The translations under genes were made by a program, and so were the position numbers. A DNA stretch of 7,796 bases from Planctomycetota bacterium (GTDB taxonomy: Bacteria > Planctomycetota > Planctomycetia > Pirellulales > Lacipirellulaceae). Of this stretch, positions 1 through 4,618 are shown one piece after another (the first letter of the stretch is position 1; each line of letters opens with the position of its first letter). The stretch is taken from the NCBI GenBank assembly GCA_024278035.1, contig JAJRUA010000344.1, forward strand, positions 1-7,796, written 5' to 3'. Under the pieces are notes generated by a model. It saw nothing but the letters and a program-made list of their open reading frames with translations. It was not told where the DNA came from and did no database searches.

Positions 1-144
<144 letters not shown>

Positions 145-240
145 TCTCTGAAAAGAGAAAGGTGGAGCAGGATCACAAGATAATCCGTCTTTCGCCTCAG
201 TCGAGATCGAGGATTCAGTCGGGGTGTGGGGATATCGAAG

Positions 241-489
241 CTACAGCCCGTACCGGGCTTTTTCCATCGCCAGGAAGATGCATCCGATCACCATGGCCAC
301 GGTCGCCACGACCATCAACATCGTGTAGATCGTCGTGGGTGGCTTCTTGATGAGCACCCCGCGAGCAGGAGCCATTGGGGCCGAGGCAGTAGCGATAGGG
401 CCTGACGAGAGCGGTCCCTGCGAGAGATCGCTCTCCATGGGGCCATCGTCCTCCAGACTATCATCCAAGTTTAAGTCGAGTTGCGACAC
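241..489 (-). CDS. Small single-pass membrane protein, GTG start (82 aa)
   Basis: I do not recognise a named family. The product is about 82 residues. Residues 1-50 are acidic, then rich in Ser, Pro, Ala and Gly (SQLDLNLDDSLEDDG near the start). A basic patch follows (RGVLIKKPP), then one transmembrane segment (about 53-75, TIYTMLMVVATVAMVIGCIF) and a short tail, EKARYGL. This suggests an N-in membrane protein with most of its mass in the cytoplasm. I chose the GTG at 487-489 because a full AGGAGG (496-501) sits 6 bases upstream. An in-frame ATG at 526-528 has no such site, and one at 436-438 would lose the acidic N-terminus. The frame overlaps the end of the preceding coiled-coil gene by 29 bases, which suggests translational coupling and a shared role. 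The last codons double as the serS terminator hairpin. Confidence 0.7.
   Translation of the reverse strand: MSQLDLNLDDSLEDDGPMESDLSQGPLSSGPIATASAPMAPARGVLIKKPPTTIYTMLMVVATVAMVIGCIFLAMEKARYGL
245..263 (+). terminator. Intrinsic terminator for serS, inside the 3' end of the opposing gene
   Basis: AGCCCG (245-250), loop TAC (251-253) and CGGGCT (254-259) form a 6-bp GC-rich stem. A run of five T follows at 259-263. This is a compact rho-independent terminator in the + direction, about 100 bases after the serS stop. On the minus strand no T run follows the hairpin, so it should not stop transcription from the right. The hairpin bases are also the last codons (KARYGL) of the 82-residue minus-strand gene. 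Confidence 0.6.
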
Positions 490-1300
490 GATCACCCTCC
501 TGTATGGGTCCTTGTTGGAAGCGAACATCGACTCGACCGACCGCACGGTCAGGAGCCGTCTTGAGGATCTCGATTCGACCCTTGTACTTGGTTTTGTTGA
601 AGACTTCGACCGTGTGCCCCGTCCGTAGGCCATCGTCCGAGCCGATGCTGATTTCGACTAGCTGGACGCCCCCACGACGTTGCGTGCGGCTGACAAAGCC
701 ATCGACCCGTGGTTTGATCGCGTCGGCAGGCGTCGCTGGATCAAGATTGTTTTCACGCAAGAGGCTTGCCATCCGGCCTGAATCGGTAACAAGGTCGCGG
801 TTGCGTTCGAGCGCCGTTTCCAAATCATTTCGCTTGGATTGCAATTCTTCGGTTGCGTCGAGGGCCGTGGCGAACATCCGGTCGCGACCTGCTTGGTTCT
901 CTAAAATATCTCGTCGCAAGCCGGTTACCTCTTCGGCAAGCCGATCATTGTTCTGCTGGGTTGCAGCCACGGCGGCGATGGATTCTCGCTCACGTTCACG
1001 AAGCTCATCCAGTTGAGCCTGGGTCGAGGCACTGCGTGCTATAAGCCGTACTCGCTCACTTTCCAGTTTGCGGACTTGTTGGAGGGCCGCCTCTTGCTTG
1101 GCGGTCAGGTTGCTTTCAAGCCGGTTGTACTGGGTCTTCAGAGCCGCGAAGTCTGCGTTCGTTTGGGTAAGCTGCTTTTTCGCTTTCTCAGCCTGGGTTT
1201 TCCAGTCGCGGTGGGTCGAATAGACCACCATCGCCAGACTCATAAACACGACGCTCATCACCAGCAGGGCGACAACGAAGATTTTGCCGAGGAGATTCAT
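461..1300 (-). CDS. Membrane-anchored coiled-coil protein with a C-terminal beta domain (279 aa)
   Basis: The protein has no confident named family. It has three parts. Residues about 5-27 form an N-terminal membrane anchor (KIFVVALLVMSVVFMSLAMV). Residues about 33-185 form a long charged helix rich in Lys, Glu, Gln and Arg, consistent with a coiled coil. Residues about 195-279 form a compact domain with the pattern V...G....ISIGSDDGL..GH.VEVF....Y.GRIEI...AP..AVGRV......G.I..GDRVAT.L. That pattern resembles the beta domains of MreC- or FlgT-like envelope proteins; this is a resemblance, not an assignment. The start is ATG at 1298-1300, with TAGGAA 8 bases upstream. A longer frame reaching 1411 would put a non-hydrophobic stretch before the anchor and run past the SD, so I reject it. 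A good sigma70 promoter lies about 130 bases upstream. The next gene overlaps its 3' end. Coiled-coil content often draws false 'Smc' labels; this is not an SMC ATPase. Confidence 0.82.
   Translation of the reverse strand: MNLLGKIFVVALLVMSVVFMSLAMVVYSTHRDWKTQAEKAKKQLTQTNADFAALKTQYNRLESNLTAKQEAALQQVRKLESERVRLIARSASTQAQLDELRERERESIAAVAATQQNNDRLAEEVTGLRRDILENQAGRDRMFATALDATEELQSKRNDLETALERNRDLVTDSGRMASLLRENNLDPATPADAIKPRVDGFVSRTQRRGGVQLVEISIGSDDGLRTGHTVEVFNKTKYKGRIEILKTAPDRAVGRVDVRFQQGPIQEGDRVATRLKLG
496..501 (-). promoter_or_regulatory. Strong ribosome binding site that fixes the GTG start of the 82-aa gene
   Basis: Read on the minus strand, AGGAGG lies 6 bases before GTG at 487-489. It is inside the coding region of the upstream coiled-coil gene. 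It is the strongest Shine-Dalgarno match next to any start in this window, which is why the GTG is preferred over the ATG further upstream. Confidence 0.65.
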
Positions 1301-1428
1301 GGGGGGTGTTCCTAATGGTCGCGGGGGGACCAAGCGTAAACGGTGGATCAATCGAGGGGGGCCAATAACCGTGGCCCAGCTCAGCAACAGCGCCGGAGCC
1401 TCAACCGGCACGTTGGGTGGGTCTTGGC

Positions 1429-1458
1429 AGTATAGTCACCCCGAGAAAAGCATGTCAA
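1429..1458 (-). promoter_or_regulatory. Sigma70-type promoter for the coiled-coil/82-aa unit
   Basis: On the minus strand there is a perfect TTGACA (1453-1458), an 18-base spacer, and TATACT (1429-1434), one base off consensus. Transcription should begin near 1422, giving a leader of about 120 bases before the ATG at 1300. It is the best promoter match I found in the window. It separates the 279- and 82-residue genes from the FloA/NfeD/FmdB genes upstream. Confidence 0.65.
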
Positions 1459-1534
1459 TTTGCGGGGTTTACATAAAGTTCACCAAAAGGGGCTTTTCGA
1501 GCCCGTCCTGCCGATTGCGCCCGCTTGTGAGGGT

Positions 1535-1571
1535 AAAAACGCCCGTCTTCCCCTTTTCCCCTTTTTCGGGC
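1535..1571 (-). terminator. Possible weak intrinsic terminator after the FmdB-like gene
   Basis: On the minus strand, GCCCG (1567-1571) can pair with CGGGC (1541-1545). One G and five T follow (1535-1539). It lies about 45 bases after the FmdB stop and upstream of the next promoter, which is where a terminator would be expected. The stem is only 5 bp and the loop is 21 bases of pure purine, so this is a weak candidate. The rest of the 316-base gap (1301-1616) holds the promoter above and nothing else I can support. Confidence 0.25.
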
Positions 1572-1616
1572 AGGTTGCTAGAGCGGCAGCATGAGCCCCG
1601 CTTAGTCAGTCGACCG

Positions 1617-1856
1617 TCAATGCGGATGGCACCCACAGCCCGACCCACATCCCCCCGGCCCGGGCCCAACGGGCCCCGGCCCAACTTGGCCAGCCCCAGA
1701 AACCGGCGCGCCAGCCGTGTGAGCCGAGGGAAGGCTTAGCAGCTTGGCCAGCTTCATCCCGCCACAATCGGGGCACTCGGGCTGCTCTTCCGAAGAGCGA
1801 ATCAGCACCTCCACTTCATGCTGGCAATCACGGCAAAGGTATTCGTACAGAGGCAT
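1617..1856 (-). CDS. FmdB-family zinc-ribbon protein (79 aa)
   Basis: The start MPLYEYLCRDC is the hallmark of the small zinc-ribbon proteins named after FmdB, a putative regulator of formamidase. Two CxxC pairs (Cys8/Cys11 and Cys28/Cys31) should bind one zinc ion. The segment ECPDCGG.K..KLLS between and after them is typical. Family members are 60-110 residues, so the length is normal. The tail (about 50-79) is low in complexity: Gly/Pro repeats, then GCGSGCGCHPH, whose extra Cys and His could bind metal. The biochemical role of the family is not established; DNA binding or metal sensing is only assumed. The ATG at 1854-1856 has no clear Shine-Dalgarno site. The gene lies 89 bases after the acidic membrane protein, with an inverted repeat in between, so it may or may not be cotranscribed with it. 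Confidence 0.88.
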   Translation of the reverse strand: MPLYEYLCRDCQHEVEVLIRSSEEQPECPDCGGMKLAKLLSLPSAHTAGAPVSGAGQVGPGPVGPGPGGCGSGCGCHPH

Positions 1857-1887
1857 GGTAGTTGAGCAAGGGTTTAGGGGAACGGTC

Positions 1888-1939
1888 AGCTTTCAGCCTT
1901 TTTGGGAAGCCGATCGTTGACAGCCAACCGCTGAAAGCT
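1888..1939. repeat. 10-bp inverted repeat between the FmdB-like and acidic-protein genes
   Basis: AGCTTTCAGC (1888-1897) and GCTGAAAGCT (1930-1939) are perfect reverse complements separated by 32 bases. A smaller GTTG/CAAC hairpin lies inside. The element sits just after the stop of the 226-residue gene on the minus strand. It could be a 3' mRNA structure or a remnant of a dispersed repeat. No T run follows on the minus strand, so it is not a classical terminator. Confidence 0.5.
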
Positions 1940-1945
1940 AGGACT

Positions 1946-2626
1946 TTAGTCAGAAGGTCGCCGAAGGATTTCGCTAAGCACAACGGCGTCCTTTATCCCG
2001 GCGGGGGTGGTGAGCATCTTGGCAACACGGGCGGCGGCGGAGGGCCGGAGCTCGATTGCGTCTTCATGCCGGTGCCCTACGGTTGGCTTATTCTGAAACT
2101 GCCCCAACTGGTGATCAAATGTCTTATGGAGTCTCGCATCGAGGCGGTCATCGGCCTGAGCGATGCGCTCGCCCAGGTGGGCCGCTTGCTCGGCCAATTG
2201 GCTCTCGGCAAGGTGCTCATGAGAAAGGGCGCCTACCTCGGATCGCCGGACGGCCGGTTCCTCTTCGACGATTAATTCAGCAGGCAGTTCCAATCGGGGT
2301 GCTGTGGGTTCCCCATGCTGAGCCTGTCCGATTTTCCGGAGGAACTCTTGAATCTCCGTTTGCACAGGATCCATTTGCGAGGGAGCTGTCTGGCCAGCGT
2401 TGCCTGCGGGCGAATGCATGGCCGCTTCTCCGTACAGTGCCGGTTCCTCCTCCAAACGATCGAAATCCCCCTCTTCGTGCCCCTCCTCGCCGTACGCGCC
2501 CTCCGAGTCGATCTCGACCTCAACTTCGCGTCTGGCTTCAAACACCTGTCGAAGCACCCAGAAAAGGACCAACAATAGTGGTCCAAGACTCTCGATCCAT
2601 CCAGCGGCTAGCAAAGGGGCGTTCAT
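1946..2626 (-). CDS. Membrane-anchored acidic protein encoded directly after floA (226 aa)
   Basis: I recognise no named family. Residues about 7-28 form one membrane segment (AAGWIESLGPLLLVLFWVLR). A strongly acidic region follows (about 32-65, rich in Glu, Asp and Gly). Next is a probably disordered linker with polar and Pro stretches, and a helix-prone part rich in Gln, Leu and Ala (about 135-180). The C-terminus has MLTTPAGIKDAVVLSEILRR; this kind of 'L....I..A..L.EIL.RP' ending recalls planctomycete proteins next to floA, but that is from memory. ATG at 2624-2626 lies 7 bases after the floA stop, with no SD of its own, which implies translational coupling to floA. A role as a partner or regulator of the flotillin assembly is inferred from position and membrane anchoring only. 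Confidence 0.75.
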   Translation of the reverse strand: MNAPLLAAGWIESLGPLLLVLFWVLRQVFEARREVEVEIDSEGAYGEEGHEEGDFDRLEEEPALYGEAAMHSPAGNAGQTAPSQMDPVQTEIQEFLRKIGQAQHGEPTAPRLELPAELIVEEEPAVRRSEVGALSHEHLAESQLAEQAAHLGERIAQADDRLDARLHKTFDHQLGQFQNKPTVGHRHEDAIELRPSAAARVAKMLTTPAGIKDAVVLSEILRRPSD

Positions 2627-2633
2627 TCAGCGA

Positions 2634-3704
2634 CTACTTTGCCCCCGAAGAGGCAATTGCCTCACGCATGTCGGTATCTGCCTGGACGTTTTGCATCTTG
2701 TAATAGTCGAGAATACCCAACTTGCCCGACTGAAACGCCTCAGCCATCGCATGGGGGACTTCCGCTTCGGCTTCGACCAATTTGGCCCGCATTTCTTCAA
2801 TGCCGGCAAGGTACTCTTGCTCTTGAGAAACGGCCATCGCACGGCGGCCTTCGGCCTGGGCACGGGCGACACGGGTGTCGGCCTCGGCTTGGTCCGCCTG
2901 GAGGCGAGCACCAATGTTGTCACCCACATCAATGTCGGCGATGTCGATCGACACGATCTCAAACGCTGTTTGCGAGTCGAGCCGCCTTGCCAGAACGGCC
3001 TTCGTAATACGGTCAGGATTCTCCAGCACCTGTTTGTGGCTCGCAGAGGAACCAATGGCCGAGACGATTCCTTCGCCGACGCGGGCGGTGATGGTCTCCT
3101 CAGTGGCACCACCGATGAGTTGGTCCAGGTTGGTCCGAACCGTCACGCGTGCCTTCACCTTTAACTGAATACCATCTTTGGTAATGGCATCGAGAGAAGT
3201 TTTTTTACTGGTTTTTGCGGGGCAATCAATAACACGAGGGTAAACGCTGGTTTGTACCGCCTCAAGAATGTTTCGCCCCGCAAGGTCAATCGCCGTAGCA
3301 CGCTTAAAATCGAGGTCAATAATCTTTGCTTTGCGAGCAGCGATCATTGAGCGAATCACGAGCGGCACGTTGCCACGCGAAAGATAGTGGGCTTCGAGGG
3401 CTCGTGTCGTAATACCCACGTCATCCGACAAACCTGCCTGCACGGCCATGATTTTGCTACGGACGATCACGGTCGGGTTGACCTTGCGGAAATACATCCG
3501 CAGGAGATCGAAGATGGATATCCCTGCACCCGTGGTGACCGACTGAATCCAAAGCCGAAAGAATCGTGCAATGACCGCAATGACCGCAAGTACGAAAATA
3601 ATCGCACCGATCGTCAGGACGATCCAAACACGGCTATCATTAAAAAGGCCGCCGGCACCCTCTTGGGCCAAGAGCAAATTGTGAACGGGTAGCGCAGCGA
3701 GCAT
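2634..3704 (-). CDS. floA: Flotillin-like protein FloA (SPFH family, UPF0365)
   Basis: FloA proteins form multimers in the inner membrane and organise functional membrane microdomains. Over most of its 356 residues this protein follows Bacillus FloA: a transmembrane segment (about 26-50), [13 protein letters not shown] and [22 protein letters not shown] (about 117-159), the SPFH core [37 protein letters not shown] (about 182-220), then [28 protein letters not shown] and the heptad-like Ala/Glu-rich helix (about 270-325), and the end [11 protein letters not shown]. subtilis FloA is about 331 residues; this one has a longer N-terminus (a hydrophobic stretch at 1-13 before the main anchor) and a small insert TSKKTSL near 165-171. 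ATG at 3702-3704 is preceded by a weak GGTGA 6 bases away. A possible promoter lies just upstream. NfeD genes precede it, the classical partnership of SPFH and NfeD. Confidence 0.95.
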   Translation of the reverse strand: MLAALPVHNLLLAQEGAGGLFNDSRVWIVLTIGAIIFVLAVIAVIARFFRLWIQSVTTGAGISIFDLLRMYFRKVNPTVIVRSKIMAVQAGLSDDVGITTRALEAHYLSRGNVPLVIRSMIAARKAKIIDLDFKRATAIDLAGRNILEAVQTSVYPRVIDCPAKTSKKTSLDAITKDGIQLKVKARVTVRTNLDQLIGGATEETITARVGEGIVSAIGSSASHKQVLENPDRITKAVLARRLDSQTAFEIVSIDIADIDVGDNIGARLQADQAEADTRVARAQAEGRRAMAVSQEQEYLAGIEEMRAKLVEAEAEVPHAMAEAFQSGKLGILDYYKMQNVQADTDMREAIASSGAK

Positions 3705-3738
3705 GGGTCATCACCGTGTAGGAGGAATCGTCCCTATG

Positions 3739-3767
3739 TTTGTAGGCGTCTGGGGCCTCGATTTCAA
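3739..3767 (-). promoter_or_regulatory. Candidate promoter for floA
   Basis: On the minus strand there is TTGAAA (3762-3767), a 17-base spacer and TACAAA (3739-3744). The -35 matches 5 of 6 consensus bases and the -10 matches 4 of 6, with ideal spacing. The start point would be near 3731, leaving a leader of about 27 bases before floA. It would allow floA to be made independently of the upstream nfeD genes. Confidence 0.4.
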
Positions 3768-3775
3768 GCTCGCGA

Positions 3776-3797
3776 CGGAGCCAATACGGAGCCAATA
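3776..3797. repeat. Tandem 11-bp repeat
   Basis: CGGAGCCAATA occurs twice head to tail (3776-3786 and 3787-3797). The second copy runs into the left arm of the neighbouring inverted repeat. It lies in the spacer between the short nfeD gene and floA, just upstream of the candidate floA promoter. Confidence 0.7.
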
Positions 3798-3867
3798 ACG
3801 AACGACAAAGTACAAATGACGAAAAAAACCCTCAGTTTTTGCCATTCGCCATTCGGATTTCGTTATT
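3794..3867. repeat. Inverted-repeat element of 74 bp with CGAATG-type units
   Basis: AATAACGAA (3794-3802) and TTCGTTATT (3859-3867) are perfect 9-bp reverse complements. Inside are an A-run/T-run hairpin (AAAAAC 3824-3829, loop CCTCA, GTTTTT 3835-3840) and related words such as AATGACGAA and two CCATTCG units (3842-3848, 3849-3855). The composition, AT-rich with ACGAA/TTCGT words, differs from the flanking genes. It looks like a dispersed intergenic repeat, probably transcribed between nfeD and floA. Confidence 0.55.
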
Positions 3868-3876
3868 ATCCCGGCT

Positions 3877-4467
3877 CTAGCTGAGATCGAGATCCTCTAG
3901 CCCCAGTTCTTCTAGGCCCAGTTCCTTGGCGGGGCGGGCGAGCAGGTCGTCAGGGTTGAGGCTCATGGGTTGTTCTTTCCTGTCGGCTCGGCGGACGACG
4001 ACACGGTTAGCGCTCACTTCGACCACTTTGACGTACTCGCCCGGGTCAATGGCTTGGCTCTGGCTAACGCAGTCGATCATTTGGCCATCGATCTCGACGG
4101 CACCGGCTGGCAGGAGCTTGGAACGGGCGATTCCGACACGGCCTACGAGATCGGCCCGACGGTCGTTTACGGCGACTTCTTCTGCCGTCGGCGCACGACC
4201 GATCAGCACCCGCCCCATTGGCGTGTGGGGCAAAATTTGGAAAGCGAGGTAAATCATCGCCGGCGCGATCAGCACCTCCGCCGTCGCGAACGAAAGCCCC
4301 ATGAACCACCCTCCCGATTGGTAAGCGCTATAGATGGCCGCTATGAACGAGAGCCCCGCAAACGCACCGAGCATCCCTCCCGACGGAAAAAACACCTCCG
4401 CCACAACCAACAACGAACCGATGAGCGTCAGCAGAAGGGCAATCGAAAAATCGTCGAAGAGGTTCAT
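3877..4467 (-). CDS. Short NfeD protein (membrane domain plus OB fold, 196 aa)
   Basis: NfeD proteins partner SPFH proteins in membrane domains. This one lacks a protease domain. Residues about 7-79 hold three to four membrane segments (SIALLLTLIGSLLVVAEVFFPSG; GGMLGAFAGLSFIAAIYSAY; then GLSFATAEVLIAPAMIYLAFQIL), with the family motif AEVFFPSGGMLG. Residues about 105-160 form the OB-fold domain LVGRVGIARSKLLPAGAVEIDGQMIDCVSQ...I.PGEYVKVVEVSANRVVVR. The tail (about 165-196) is acidic and ends in the small tandem repeat ELGLEELGLEDLDLS. I chose ATG at 4465-4467 because the membrane domain begins there; the open frame continues to 4647 but that part crosses the palindromic intergenic element and encodes nothing NfeD-like. 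No SD site is visible. It lies between the large nfeD and floA on the same strand. Confidence 0.9.
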   Translation of the reverse strand: MNLFDDFSIALLLTLIGSLLVVAEVFFPSGGMLGAFAGLSFIAAIYSAYQSGGWFMGLSFATAEVLIAPAMIYLAFQILPHTPMGRVLIGRAPTAEEVAVNDRRADLVGRVGIARSKLLPAGAVEIDGQMIDCVSQSQAIDPGEYVKVVEVSANRVVVRRADRKEQPMSLNPDDLLARPAKELGLEELGLEDLDLS

Positions 4468-4517
4468 GGAAGCAGTAAGCAGTTCAAAGTTATGGCAAGA
4501 ACGCCATTGGTTCAATT

Positions 4518-4612
4518 GGCGAGCGGTGGGGCGTAAGCCTCCCGATGGAAGTGGTGGCACCTTCGCCATCGGGAGGCTGTGTCTCAGAAACAAGGGCGCC
4601 CCGCCGCTCGCC
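4518..4612. repeat. REP-like nested palindrome between the two nfeD genes (95 bp)
   Basis: The outer arms GGCGAGCGGTGGGGCG (4518-4533) and 4597-4612 are reverse complements over 16 bp, with one mismatch (T4527 opposite G4603, a wobble in + strand RNA). Inside, AGCCTCCCGATGG (4536-4548) and CCATCGGGAGGCT (4566-4578) are perfect over 13 bp with a 17-base loop. The left arms are 2 bases apart; the right arms are separated by 18 bases. The left half also contains GGC-GTAA-GCC. It begins 6 bases after the stop of the large nfeD gene and fills most of the spacer before the short one. Size, GC-richness and position just behind a stop codon match REP/BIME-type intergenic repeats, which can stabilise upstream mRNA. 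No T run follows, so it is not a simple terminator. No other copy is in the window. Confidence 0.75.
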
Positions 4613-4618
4613 CTTATT

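Noticed and set aside
145..158. Hairpin TCTCT-GAAA-AGAGA right after the serS stop
   Set aside because: Only 5 weak base pairs and no T run; the hairpin at 245-259 is a much better terminator.
1301..1411. N-terminal extension of the coiled-coil protein to an upstream start at 1411
   Set aside because: The added residues are Arg/Pro-rich and unlike a signal or anchor. The ATG at 1300 has TAGGAA 8 bases upstream and is followed at once by the membrane segment.
1487..1499. AAAAG-GGG-CTTTT as a + strand terminator
   Set aside because: AT-only stem with no + strand gene upstream to terminate.
1862..2275. 137-codon open frame on the + strand
   Set aside because: Antisense to the acidic membrane protein; low-complexity Gly-rich translation, no family signature and no SD. 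The minus-strand gene explains the region better.
2400..3164. 254-codon open frame on the + strand
   Set aside because: It is the mirror of the floA coding region, whose translation matches FloA closely; codon bias in GC-rich genes makes such shadows common.
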